Assembly: GCA_014801535.1 (NCBI GenBank)
Contig: JAAVEA010000020.1
Location: forward strand, 34,758 to 98,757
From: Bacteroides sp.
GTDB taxonomy: Bacteria; Bacteroidota; Bacteroidia; Bacteroidales; Muribaculaceae
Direction: 5' to 3'
DNA: 64,000 nt
Below, piece after piece: positions 39,523 to 49,768 of the stretch. The notes beneath the pieces were generated by a model. That model was given only the letters and a program-made list of their open reading frames with translations. It was not told the DNA's origin and did not search any database. Position 1 is the stretch's first letter. Each line of letters begins with the position of its first letter. A program made the translations under genes and the position numbers.

Positions 39523-41760
39523 TCAGAACGTGAATCTCAAGGTGACACCTCCTCTTACAGGCTTGCCACGCTGTAGAAATTCATTTCCCATCGACATGAA
39601 ATAAAAAGTATCAAATTTCGTGTCGGTAAGATTTTCTCCCCAAATCTGCAACGCCCATTTACGGGCTTCCAATGTGAGGGTTGCTCCGGCTTCAGCATAA
39701 AAGGGCTGACAACGGGAATTGCTTTCATTCCAATATATCTTGCCGGTTCCTCTCATATTCAGATCGATCCCAATCTTGTTAATTCCTCCTATCCATTCAT
39801 TGCGCAGAGGGATCTCCAGAACACCTTGCAGAAAAAGTGTGTTACGTGGTGCATAAGGGATATATTTACCCTTATATTGATTTTTACCATCATCGTAGTC
39901 CACAAATCTGGCATTGGTATATCCGTATGTGGCTACAAGGGTAAGGTTATCTACCGGTTTTCCTGTCAACGCAATTTCCCCTCCCATGCTGCGTGTCCGT
40001 CCGGCATTTGTCATGATGCGTCCTGTAGTTGTGCCATCAGGAAATGTGGTCATCTGCTGGTCGCGACAGTCTATGTAGAACAAGGAAAGATCTGCTGAAA
40101 GGGCTCCGTCAAGAAAACCGAGATGTGAACCCAATTCATAATTCCAACTATATTCAGGCTTATAACCCACAACTTCATCAACATCATGTTTCCCCCCTAT
40201 CCCCATTATACTCATCAGCCTTCCCTGTAAGACTTCACTGAACATCTGCGTGTTGAATCCACCGGCTTTATACCCTTTCGACCATACGCCATACACATTA
40301 CCGTCGACTGTTCCGCTGAAATCATAAAGGACACTCACACGCGGCATCCAATTGAAATAGCGTCGGCTTAATTTCCCGGAATCATGAATTTCAATGTTAA
40401 CACGATTGTAAGGGGTTAAAGTTCCATCATTTTCAAGATGAAAGATTTCATATCCCGTATCGCATCGGCTTAAATAGTCGAGGGTAGCCACCTCATAATC
40501 AAAACGTATCCCACCTGTGAAATGCCAGTGTCCCGCTTCATATTTTGACTCATGATACAACGCACCTCCCCGGGTTGGAATAGTAAAATCACTCAACAGA
40601 GGAAACTCTCTCGAATCCCATGCTATCGGATAATACGGATTCGCATCATTTCGATGATGTTCAATCAGACTGCGTATACCTTCATCCTTGAAAGTGACCG
40701 GAGCTTGCATCGACAGATGTTTATAAAAGCCGAACACTCCACCTAACCATTTATACGCTCCTTCACCAGCCGACCCACGAAAAACGACATCTTCCGTAAG
40801 CCCTGTTTCCTGCTGCTTCTGAGTCAGTGTGAAATATGACAGGGGGAGAAAATCCTGATCAAGCGTCATGTTATCATCAATATGCTGCACGGCTGTAATC
40901 GATGTCATGGTAAATCCGTTGCCACGGTAGTTCAATGTCAAACCGTCGTTGAGGGTGAATCTATGATAGAAACAGGGATCATTATAGTCGACTTCACCAC
41001 TCTCTATATATTGATATGGATACCCTCCCTGACGCAGGAGTGATGATGAAAAGGTATTCATAAATGAAAGAGCGTCAGTCGCCTTCCATTGTGTTTTCCA
41101 CCTGACCGCTCCGGAAGCTTCGTGATCAAGTAGTTTACCGTCATATTTATTTCTGAAGAATCCTCCGGTATAACCTCCACTCACATTCAAAGAAGTAGCT
41201 AACCGATCATTCAGTTTTCCATACCAGCCGGCAGCTCCCTTATAACTGTTTCCGCTTCCGGCCTGAAACATCAACCGCCATCCCTGATAAGACATAGGAG
41301 AAAGCGTGGTTATATTAATAAGCCCCCCCATTGTGTTGCGTCCATACAAAGTGGACTGAGGACCTCGTAACATCTCAATCGACGCAATATCGGCAATATC
41401 GAAATCGTAGGCATCTTTATTAAGATAAGGAACATTATCAACATTGAGTCCGACGGCGGGCTGATCCATTCTTGCGCCTATTCCTCTCACATAAATTGAT
41501 GATGTGATGCGCGAACCGTAATCCGGAATATAGAAATTAGGAATAACGTTTGATGCCGTTTTCATACCGTCTATGGCTAATTCCTCAATTTCAGCACGTC
41601 CGATCACTGTTGCCGATACCGCATCCTCTCTCAAACGCGCTTCTTGCTTTACAGCAACAACATTAAGCTCCTCCAGATCATATACTGAAAGAGAATCGGG
41701 AATGGCATCTGTTGTAGCTGCCATGGCCACGGCTGTAAAGAAGAACGCAGGGGTTGCCAA
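39523..41760 (-). CDS. TonB-dependent outer-membrane receptor
   Basis: Plug IYVRGIGARMDQPAVGLNVDNVPY...IEMLRGPQSTLYGRNTMGGLINITT; C-terminal ...GVTLRFTF. The start codon appears to be TTG. Confidence 0.92.
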   Translation of the reverse strand: MATPAFFFTAVAMAATTDAIPDSLSVYDLEELNVVAVKQEARLREDAVSATVIGRAEIEELAIDGMKTASNVIPNFYIPDYGSRITSSIYVRGIGARMDQPAVGLNVDNVPYLNKDAYDFDIADIASIEMLRGPQSTLYGRNTMGGLINITTLSPMSYQGWRLMFQAGSGNSYKGAAGWYGKLNDRLATSLNVSGGYTGGFFRNKYDGKLLDHEASGAVRWKTQWKATDALSFMNTFSSSLLRQGGYPYQYIESGEVDYNDPCFYHRFTLNDGLTLNYRGNGFTMTSITAVQHIDDNMTLDQDFLPLSYFTLTQKQQETGLTEDVVFRGSAGEGAYKWLGGVFGFYKHLSMQAPVTFKDEGIRSLIEHHRNDANPYYPIAWDSREFPLLSDFTIPTRGGALYHESKYEAGHWHFTGGIRFDYEVATLDYLSRCDTGYEIFHLENDGTLTPYNRVNIEIHDSGKLSRRYFNWMPRVSVLYDFSGTVDGNVYGVWSKGYKAGGFNTQMFSEVLQGRLMSIMGIGGKHDVDEVVGYKPEYSWNYELGSHLGFLDGALSADLSLFYIDCRDQQMTTFPDGTTTGRIMTNAGRTRSMGGEIALTGKPVDNLTLVATYGYTNARFVDYDDGKNQYKGKYIPYAPRNTLFLQGVLEIPLRNEWIGGINKIGIDLNMRGTGKIYWNESNSRCQPFYAEAGATLTLEARKWALQIWGENLTDTKFDTFYFMSMGNEFLQRGKPVRGGVTLRFTF

Positions 41761-41786
41761 TATCCGGTAATTTAGGTTTTATTATG

Positions 41787-41818
41787 CAAATTTAACTCTA
41801 ATATCCGGCTTATGCAAT
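41787..41818 (-). promoter_or_regulatory. Candidate promoter of the TonB receptor gene
   Basis: Minus strand (A)TTG-N20-TAAATTTG; the -7 box TAAATTTG is at 41787-41794. Confidence 0.5.
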
Positions 41819-41899
41819 CATTATTATTTATGATTTTGAACTTTTATTTGTAAATTTACATTGCGAAATAAATTGATTTCACGATGTAAATTCATTTCC

Positions 41900-42814
41900 A
41901 TGAGTACATTCAAAATACACACACTCGGTTGCGGATCGGCCAAGCCGACACTGCGTCATCAGCCATCGTCAACGGTGGTGGATCATCGCGACACTCTCTA
42001 CATGATAGATTGTGGTGAAGGCGCCCAACTTGCTTTTCAAAGGCATAGACTCCGGTTTTCACGACTGCGACATATATTTCTCACCCACCTCCACGGAGAT
42101 CATGTTTTAGGATTGCCCGGACTGGTCTCCACCCTCGGGCTTGGAGGAACAGGCGGCAAGCTCACGGTTCATACATTTAACGACGGGAAAAAGATATTGC
42201 AGAAGATATTCAATTTCTTCGCCGGAGATCTTCCTTATGAAGTAGAATTCAATGTCATCGAACCCACGGAAGCAATCATACTCGATACACCATCCCTAAC
42301 GGTCCGCACCGTGCCTCTTCAACACCGCGTGCCTACAGTCGGATTCATCTTCGAGGAGAAGGAGAAACCACGGCATATAAAGCGAGACATGATCGACTTT
42401 CACCAAGTGCCGACATCCCAGATACGCTTAATTAAAGGGGGAGCTGATTTCACACGCCCAGATGGCAGAGTTATAGCAAATGAGATATTGACTTCACCCC
42501 CCACCCCGTCGCTGTCATATGCACATATAAGCGACACTGCCTATTTCCCGGAACTGGCGGAGAAAATCGGTCCGGTAGATCTACTTTTTCATGAAACCAC
42601 ATATACTGAAGCTCATCGGGCGGAAGCTGCACCCAGAGGACATTCTACCGCCCGTCAGGCAGCTACGGTTGCCCGCGATGCCGGTGCTAAAGCGTTGCTT
42701 ACAGGCCATTATTCTTCCCGTTATAATGATGATACTGTCTTCTTGCGTGAGGCTCAGGAGGTTTTCCCTAACGTTATTCTAAATCGTGAAGGCTTAGTGC
42801 TCCCTCTTGACTGA
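41900..42814 (+). CDS. rnz: Ribonuclease Z
   Basis: [46 protein letters not shown]; start at the Met of MSTFKIHTLGCGSA. Confidence 0.95.
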   Translation: MSTFKIHTLGCGSAKPTLRHQPSSTVVDHRDTLYMIDCGEGAQLAFQRHRLRFSRLRHIFLTHLHGDHVLGLPGLVSTLGLGGTGGKLTVHTFNDGKKILQKIFNFFAGDLPYEVEFNVIEPTEAIILDTPSLTVRTVPLQHRVPTVGFIFEEKEKPRHIKRDMIDFHQVPTSQIRLIKGGADFTRPDGRVIANEILTSPPTPSLSYAHISDTAYFPELAEKIGPVDLLFHETTYTEAHRAEAAPRGHSTARQAATVARDAGAKALLTGHYSSRYNDDTVFLREAQEVFPNVILNREGLVLPLD

Positions 42815-42839
42815 TTAACTTCCAAACATCGATAAAAAA

Positions 42840-42874
42840 GAACGGCTCCATGGTTTTATCCCCTGGAGCCGTTC
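42840..42874. terminator. Bidirectional terminator between rnz and the A2M gene
   Basis: GAACGGCTCCA (42840-42850) / TGGAGCCGTTC (42864-42874). Confidence 0.75.
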
Positions 42875-42891
42875 CTTTCTATTATAGGCTT

Positions 42892-45800
42892 TTATTCGTT
42901 TACTGTTATCTCTTCTCCTCCGGAATGTGCGGTTATAACCGGTGCATACTGACTCTGAGCCTCAGCGATACCGAGTGAATATTCTCCTGATCTGTCTACA
43001 TAACAATCATAGCTGATAATATGCGTACCCTTTGATAGGAAAGGTATGAATAGATTGGTGGATGAATTTCTCACCTCCCTATAGAACCATACACCATCGC
43101 TTGAAGTATATCCCGACACCTGATCGGCTGGTTCAAGAGATGCTGATCGACCGTCGGTCACAGCAACATATTGAAGATCCCGATCACATTTAATGGTAAG
43201 CGTGACTCTTACACGGTCTCCTTTTTTCAGGTCACCATCCTTTGCCGATGTTCCATCGGAATGATCGGTTATAACGTATAAATTCTTCTCAATCGACAGC
43301 TGAGCCACAGAGGCCGGTTTGACATCAGCGATCGGAGCTACATACTGGCTCACGATTCCACCCCATGCCGGACCTGAAGCCGAACGACGTATCGTGAGTT
43401 CACCGTTCTTTCCGGTGAGAGAAAGATTAAGAGCTCCTGTAAGTGCCGAGATTTTCCCGATTTCAATCTTATCTCCGTTAATGAATATCTCCGGAGATGC
43501 TGCAGCGACCGTCCAGTCAGTTCCGCTGTCGAGAATTGCCTGAACCACATCGGCAGCCTCAGTGCCTCCACCCCAGTCCTGGGTCTGTTTTGACAGGAGC
43601 AGCCACTGACGCAATCCATCTACGACCGGTGCCGTAGGATTGATCTCATTCCATGCCTCAAGCGCCTGGGCCGTTGTGAGAAGTTTCCCTTTTCCATTAA
43701 AACCGGAATGAAGGTTATCAAACCATACACCTTTCTCTTTTGATGAGGAGGAATATTCCTCCAATGAGGATAGGATTGCAAGCGCAACTGCATCGCGTCC
43801 TTCCCGTTTAAGGATAATGGCAGAAACAGCTTTATCATATATACTCATCTTCTTCCATGTTTTTTCTATCTCTTGTAGGGCCTTTGCCTTGATCCCTGCA
43901 AAATCAGAAGACGTTTTCACGTTTCCGAAGAAAGACCGCACATAGAGATATTCAAGCATAGAGATATAGGAGAACTTCTTGGCTCCGATTTTTTTCCATT
44001 CTTTCACTGTCTGAGAATCCACGTATGCCAATCCTTTCTTCGACATTTTTGCTGCAGCTTCAGGAAGGAAGCCGGCTTTCTCAAGCATAGCAAGATGACG
44101 CAGTACTGATGTTGTGATCCATTCGCTCGATTCCATTCCGTCACACCAGCTCCAGCCTCCATCTCCATTTTGAAGAGACCCAAGCTTTTTGATATTATCT
44201 TCAATAGATCTTCGACTTTTGGCTTCATCCGTATATTCTGAAAGAGCTTCCATACGCATGGTCTCCGATTGGGCGTTTCTTACCCAGGGAGTGTTATTTA
44301 GAGCCACAATCTTCAGCGATGCGTTTTTCTGAAGTGCCGACACAAGAGTTGAGTCGGAAGCATTAGCCGGATCGGAGAACAGATGCAGTGCCTCCATTAG
44401 ACGAGGATACCTGCCGAGAAGTCCCGCTGCCATAGCGTTACCATATAGCGCCCTCACCTGCGCCAGAGCGTTCCCGGAATCCGGGGTAGTCAAGGCAGGT
44501 AGAGCTGTCACACACTCCCACACCGGATTATCTGTATAGTTCAAGGTCAATGATCCATCCTTTCGATCCGCCGGTATAGAGATTGACATCTTATCATCTC
44601 CGGGAGAAAGGTAGAATGTGGAGCTTTCCACCACAGGAGTGTTCGATGGATATATAGGGATAACCGTCTGTTCTCCGTCACTGCTCACTGTTCCTGATCC
44701 ATAAACTCTGATACCCACCAGCTCTATATTCGACGGAACTCTGAATCCCGTGGATATAACTCTCGATCCCATGGCCGTCACTTCTTCAGAAGCAAAGTCT
44801 TCAGAAACATATGCATCTCCCGTAATAGGATTATATATTACGATCTTACCACCAATTGAGGCGGAATCCGCTGAATTATTGAATATGGTAGCACTGAGAG
44901 TCATCAGATCACCGGTACGGGCAAAACGAGGTGCGTTCATCTGAACCATCACCGGTTTGGAAGCAATCACATCGCGCGTAAGCACCGCACCACGCATATC
45001 AGGCGTATAACCCATCACCTGAAGTTGCCATGTGCCGTTGAAAGCAGGAGCGTTGAAATCAATCTCTGCCACGCCTTCACTGTCTGTAGTGAGTCGGGGC
45101 ATAAAGAAAGCAAGAGGACATTCCACTTCACGCATCACATCCGACGAACTTCCGCCTGTTTCAATTTCTCCTCCATCGGAATCATTAATCGCTTCCTCCT
45201 TCATCGCTCCTGTCGCAGCAGCGTAATCATAAGAAACTTTCATTTCCTCCACTGTTTCCTGTTTGGCAAAAGCAACTCCAGGGGCTGTTCCGGCAAGAGC
45301 CTCAACAACTCCATTGCTTCCATCAGAAGCTGATTTCATCATTCTTGTGCCTCTTATTCGTATATTGCTGAGATTCGATCCTCCATAGAGTGAATAGCCA
45401 TAGGTGTTCCACTCAGGCCAGTTTGCAACTTTAATGCTGCTGTTCTCCTGACGTACAGGTCTGTAACTCCAGCTTTGAGTTCCTCTGTAATGTCCTATAA
45501 TCTCTCCGGGAAGAGCCCAATATATGGAACTATACGGATTAAAAGCCCATTGGAAAGGAGCCAATGCATTAAGAGCCTTGTTGCTCATCACGGCCATGAC
45601 CGGGAGTGAGGCGAGATCCTTATTATCAAACGTGAACCGGAATTTCCATCCCTCACGGGCACCGGGCACAATACGATCGCGGAAACTTTCTGCTTTTATC
45701 TCAAGACCTTTTGTCTGTATCTCAGGAATCAGGGTCACCGACGACTGCACTCCATCAAGATTATGCATTCCGCTGATAGTTACCTTTACCCGTTCTGTGT

Positions 45801-48645
45801 CGGCCGGTGATTTAACCGGAATCTCTATCATATCATCTGATACCCTTATCCAACGGCTTTCACTTACACCGTTAATATCAGCAATCTCTGCAAGAAGGTA
45901 ACTGTCGGGATAAGAACTACCCACCTTAACCTTTATCTTTCCATTGGATATGTTTTCCGAAGATACGATAATCTCTTTTTCAGGCATCCATAGTGAAGTC
46001 TCCACAGGGGGCTTACTATCATTCTCACGCCAGATAACGAACGTTGACTGTGAGGGTGCTGAATACTCATCGCTATTCTCTTCGGATGCCTCGAATGTTG
46101 GATCAAGTGAAAAGTCAACCGTGTATCTTCCCGATTTCAACGCATCGAAGTCAAGAGGCAACCTGCCGCTTTCAAAATCTCCGGAAGCGATCGTCACCGA
46201 ATCATTATCCATCTTCACACGGTAATAGATTCTTTTAATGACGGGACGGTCAAGCATATCATATACCGCAACTGTAACTTTAGGCTGATTACCCTTTGTG
46301 ATCTTTATATATTCGGGTATCTCCGACGATATTCGATAGCCTTTACCGAGTGAGAACATAAACGGAGTAGCTTCCTGTGTCTCACCGGCTCTATCGGTCG
46401 CTGCTATATTAAGCTGATATCGACCGATACTGTAGGGTGTCCCTTTCAATCCGGCGGTGGGGAGTTCGATCACAAAACTTCCATCGTCAAGAGTTGTTGC
46501 GGTTCCTCCGAACGTAGCATTGCCTGTATCGCTTATTCTTCCCCAACGCCACGGAAGATAGCGCACATTATATTTTATCTCCGCTCCGGCTACAGGCATT
46601 CCTGAATATGTTTTCACCTCTCCTTTGACTTTTACAGTCTCACCAAGAGTTATTTCCCCTTCCGAACTGTCGGCGGTGACATAGAATGTGGGAGACTTAT
46701 ATTCCGCCACTTCAAAAAAGCCTTGAGATACATAGTTTTTACCATCGTTCATCATCAACGACCAATTTCCCAATAGGCCGTCTGAAGGGAGTGTGAATTC
46801 TCCATCCAATCTTCCAAACCGATCAGAACGCAAAGTCAACGTGTCTTTGGCAATATAATTGGCATCGTTGAGAATCACTTTAACATTTCTGTTCGGAGCC
46901 GATTCAAGAGAACTCCCCATACTCTTATATAGAACACCTGTGAATCTAACGGTGTCTCCGGGATGATAAATAGAGAGATCTGTGAAGAGATTGCCTCTTA
47001 AAGTTTCTTTGGGTTCCGATGATGTTCCGTATTCATATACATCGTCAAGCAATATATCATTGTCAGATTTAACCGATACCTTATAACTTCCTTGCGGCAC
47101 CTCCACTTTTCCATCTTTATCAGTAACAAGAGTAACCGTTTTCCACTTATTGTTCTTCCACGCCGGCGTGAATGTCACCTTTGCACCCTTCACAGGTTGT
47201 TGATTCGATCCCTCTACAACATAAAATGCCTGATTAGCTCCGGATTTCTTTTTTACGTCTGTGGTGCGGATTGCAGAAAGTCTGCTTACGAGCATCACAG
47301 GTATTCCTGCACCCGAATAGCTGTCTTTAATAATTCCTGTTTTATCGGCTGTCTTGGACACTACCATCGCATAGACACCGCTCTCGAGAGAAGGAAATGT
47401 GAATTCCCTTACGGCATAAAACGGCTCTTTATCAATATCCTGCGAAACTATCTTAATTGAAGAAATCACCTTCCCGTTAAGTACTTCGGGCATCTTGACA
47501 TTACGCCCAAGAGAGGAATCTCCAAGTTTGACAGCAAGAATATAGAAGTCGGGAATATTACGGAAAGTCACGCTCCCCTTCATCTCTTTTCCGGGAAGGT
47601 TCTGTGAAGGGAGCGTGCAGCTAACCCACACTGCCTTCATATTCTTCAACATCGCCTCAAGCGATGAAGCGTCGCTACATTCAGGATATTTATCAAGATA
47701 ACCTTTAGCTAAATTATATAAATCACAATATTCCTTATTCTCCGAGGGAGCGACATATTTTCCCAAACCTGCAATGAAGCCTCCGCAGAAAGGAGTCTCT
47801 TTATACTCGTCAATTATTTTTCTTAGAGATTCCTCGCGTTTACTTCCGGATGTCAGTCCAAGCCGATAGCCGGCCATCATCGCTCCAGAGCGTGTAAGGC
47901 CGATCGAACGATGCCATGATTCGTTATCAGTTACAATTCTTTTTATGAGACCTGAAGCGGTGCGCTCTGTGGCTCGGTCTCCCTTTCCTGCTCCTGCATA
48001 GAATGGTATTGTCACAGGGGCATCGGTTGAAAAAGGTTGCAGAGCGACCACACCTTGAATTGTCATGAAGTCGTAGACAGTCAGGCCGGCTGCCGTTGCA
48101 TCTTCGGCATTTGTCACAATATCCTGAATGGAAGCTATGCTCATCCCCTTGGCAGCGGATACTGACTCAAATGCCCGGTCTACAAGTCCGCACACACGAT
48201 TGGAGAATATATCGCGACTCCATTCCGACACATCGGCAGGCACAGGGACAGAAGGTATCGTGCGTGAGTTGTAACGGTAGGAATTCGCAGAATATATATC
48301 CCGGTATAATCTTGCCTCGAGTAGATAGGCAAGTGAGGAATAAGGCTCGGCCAACCGTTCAGCCACCGAATCAATCAATGCGGCTCCCTTTCCTGCATTT
48401 TCCTGCGAGATGAGATCATCGGCAATCACAACCTGCATCAGTGCCTGAAGTGCGACAGCTCCATTCTTATCGCTCATCGCTTTGTATAGTTGTTTACGAG
48501 CATCGGCAGATACCTTCTTAGGAAATGCGAAATCCGGAGAAGAACCTGGCTCCTCAACTTTCCTTGCAGCAACACATACAAGGGAGGTTATAAACAGAAA
48601 GGCCCACATTACGCAGACCTTTCTTATAATATTATCTTTGTTCAT
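42892..48645 (-). CDS. Alpha-2-macroglobulin family protein (MG2-containing), 1917 aa
   Basis: YHPGDTVRFTGVLYKS, WSLMMNDGKNYVSQGFFEVAEYKSPTFYVTAD, LAFFMPRLTTDSEGVAEIDFNAPAFNGTWQLQVMGYTPDMRGA; C-terminal alpha-helical TED-like repeats. Confidence 0.92.
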   Translation of the reverse strand: MNKDNIIRKVCVMWAFLFITSLVCVAARKVEEPGSSPDFAFPKKVSADARKQLYKAMSDKNGAVALQALMQVVIADDLISQENAGKGAALIDSVAERLAEPYSSLAYLLEARLYRDIYSANSYRYNSRTIPSVPVPADVSEWSRDIFSNRVCGLVDRAFESVSAAKGMSIASIQDIVTNAEDATAAGLTVYDFMTIQGVVALQPFSTDAPVTIPFYAGAGKGDRATERTASGLIKRIVTDNESWHRSIGLTRSGAMMAGYRLGLTSGSKREESLRKIIDEYKETPFCGGFIAGLGKYVAPSENKEYCDLYNLAKGYLDKYPECSDASSLEAMLKNMKAVWVSCTLPSQNLPGKEMKGSVTFRNIPDFYILAVKLGDSSLGRNVKMPEVLNGKVISSIKIVSQDIDKEPFYAVREFTFPSLESGVYAMVVSKTADKTGIIKDSYSGAGIPVMLVSRLSAIRTTDVKKKSGANQAFYVVEGSNQQPVKGAKVTFTPAWKNNKWKTVTLVTDKDGKVEVPQGSYKVSVKSDNDILLDDVYEYGTSSEPKETLRGNLFTDLSIYHPGDTVRFTGVLYKSMGSSLESAPNRNVKVILNDANYIAKDTLTLRSDRFGRLDGEFTLPSDGLLGNWSLMMNDGKNYVSQGFFEVAEYKSPTFYVTADSSEGEITLGETVKVKGEVKTYSGMPVAGAEIKYNVRYLPWRWGRISDTGNATFGGTATTLDDGSFVIELPTAGLKGTPYSIGRYQLNIAATDRAGETQEATPFMFSLGKGYRISSEIPEYIKITKGNQPKVTVAVYDMLDRPVIKRIYYRVKMDNDSVTIASGDFESGRLPLDFDALKSGRYTVDFSLDPTFEASEENSDEYSAPSQSTFVIWRENDSKPPVETSLWMPEKEIIVSSENISNGKIKVKVGSSYPDSYLLAEIADINGVSESRWIRVSDDMIEIPVKSPADTERVKVTISGMHNLDGVQSSVTLIPEIQTKGLEIKAESFRDRIVPGAREGWKFRFTFDNKDLASLPVMAVMSNKALNALAPFQWAFNPYSSIYWALPGEIIGHYRGTQSWSYRPVRQENSSIKVANWPEWNTYGYSLYGGSNLSNIRIRGTRMMKSASDGSNGVVEALAGTAPGVAFAKQETVEEMKVSYDYAAATGAMKEEAINDSDGGEIETGGSSSDVMREVECPLAFFMPRLTTDSEGVAEIDFNAPAFNGTWQLQVMGYTPDMRGAVLTRDVIASKPVMVQMNAPRFARTGDLMTLSATIFNNSADSASIGGKIVIYNPITGDAYVSEDFASEEVTAMGSRVISTGFRVPSNIELVGIRVYGSGTVSSDGEQTVIPIYPSNTPVVESSTFYLSPGDDKMSISIPADRKDGSLTLNYTDNPVWECVTALPALTTPDSGNALAQVRALYGNAMAAGLLGRYPRLMEALHLFSDPANASDSTLVSALQKNASLKIVALNNTPWVRNAQSETMRMEALSEYTDEAKSRRSIEDNIKKLGSLQNGDGGWSWCDGMESSEWITTSVLRHLAMLEKAGFLPEAAAKMSKKGLAYVDSQTVKEWKKIGAKKFSYISMLEYLYVRSFFGNVKTSSDFAGIKAKALQEIEKTWKKMSIYDKAVSAIILKREGRDAVALAILSSLEEYSSSSKEKGVWFDNLHSGFNGKGKLLTTAQALEAWNEINPTAPVVDGLRQWLLLSKQTQDWGGGTEAADVVQAILDSGTDWTVAAASPEIFINGDKIEIGKISALTGALNLSLTGKNGELTIRRSASGPAWGGIVSQYVAPIADVKPASVAQLSIEKNLYVITDHSDGTSAKDGDLKKGDRVRVTLTIKCDRDLQYVAVTDGRSASLEPADQVSGYTSSDGVWFYREVRNSSTNLFIPFLSKGTHIISYDCYVDRSGEYSLGIAEAQSQYAPVITAHSGGEEITVNE

Positions 48646-48696
48646 TGTTCAAACCTATTTTTGTTCTACCGTTAACAATTACTTCTCATTATCATA

Positions 48697-49137
48697 TCAT
48701 TTCTTCTTATGCTTCTTACAATGCATCTCGTAAAGTTTCTGTCGGAAAACATTCTCGGCCTCTTTCATCTTGAATATTTCCTTACTACTGAGGAAAGCAG
48801 CGAATTTGGCATCATATTTCTTATCGATTTCAGCATCCTGCTCCTTAAGGCGGTTAAGGGCCGCATAATCACTGTCGGTAGCTGTGTTGTCCTTGATTTT
48901 GTGATTGATGCTGTGCATATTGCGTCTGACTTCAAGGCGTTCGTCGCTTAACTGATTATAGACTTCAAAGAATTTCTTTCTTACATCTTCCTTCAGCCCC
49001 ATCTCCTGAGCCAGGAATTTCATCTTATAATCTCTATACTCCTTGCGTTTTTCCGGTGTCAGTCCCCCCTTATCCTGAGCTGCCATCGGTATTGCAGACA
49101 GAATAGCGAGCACAATAATCATGTAGAGTTTTTTCAT
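48697..49137 (-). CDS. Spy/CpxP-like (LTxxQ-type) secreted helical protein
   Basis: MKKLYMIIVLAILSAIPMAAQ signal; LTPEKRKEYRDYKMKFLAQEMGLKEDVRKKFFEVYNQLSDER. Start at internal Met. Confidence 0.75.
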   Translation of the reverse strand: MKKLYMIIVLAILSAIPMAAQDKGGLTPEKRKEYRDYKMKFLAQEMGLKEDVRKKFFEVYNQLSDERLEVRRNMHSINHKIKDNTATDSDYAALNRLKEQDAEIDKKYDAKFAAFLSSKEIFKMKEAENVFRQKLYEMHCKKHKKK

Positions 49138-49200
49138 ACCTTTATCACATAAGACCGCATCAATGATTTTCCGAATCAAAGATGCGGTGTCACACATTTA

Positions 49201-49644
49201 TTACTCCTTAAATTCTTCTATATCGAGATTTTCATATCCCGGCTCCAATTTGAGTCCCATATCTTTTTCAAGTTCCGACATATCATCGTAACTGCCGATA
49301 AGGGCATCGTAATCTTCAAGATTATATTCGGGATCAGCGTATAGATCGAGATCCGGATCGCTCTCCATCAGCATTGCGATATGTTCGGGCGGATTTTCAA
49401 GATTAAGGGTTGCATTTTGAGACGCAGTGTAAAAGACCTTCATCATCATCCAGATACCTGCAAACATAGCAGCCAGATAAAGATAGGGCTTAACCCTCTG
49501 CCATTTACTGATCGGCAATACTTCAGACATTGCCTTATATGGAGGGAGTTGATCGCTCATCTCTTTATAGAAGGAATCGAAATATCCTTCCGGAATCTTG
49601 AATCCCGGATCTTTTCCAAATGCTTTATTCAGCCTCTCTTCCAT
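49201..49644 (-). CDS. Single-TM protein downstream of the ECF sigma factor, putative anti-sigma factor
   Basis: Cytoplasmic N-terminus, one TM (YLYLAAMFAGIWMMMKVFY), acidic C-terminus; genomic position. Confidence 0.65.
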   Translation of the reverse strand: MEERLNKAFGKDPGFKIPEGYFDSFYKEMSDQLPPYKAMSEVLPISKWQRVKPYLYLAAMFAGIWMMMKVFYTASQNATLNLENPPEHIAMLMESDPDLDLYADPEYNLEDYDALIGSYDDMSELEKDMGLKLEPGYENLDIEEFKE

Positions 49645-49768
49645 TTCTTTCTCTTCCTAATTTGTTATAGATGTCTTTTTGACTGATTGAAGTCTAATTG
49701 GTTTAAAAAAAGATACCGATTTTTTATCATATTTTTTAACAAAAAAATCGAAAAATTTTATTTTCTAT

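Noticed and set aside
41820-41900. Cobalamin-type riboswitch upstream of the TonB receptor
   Set aside because: The receptor leader is very short and the intergenic region shows no B12-box-like sequence.
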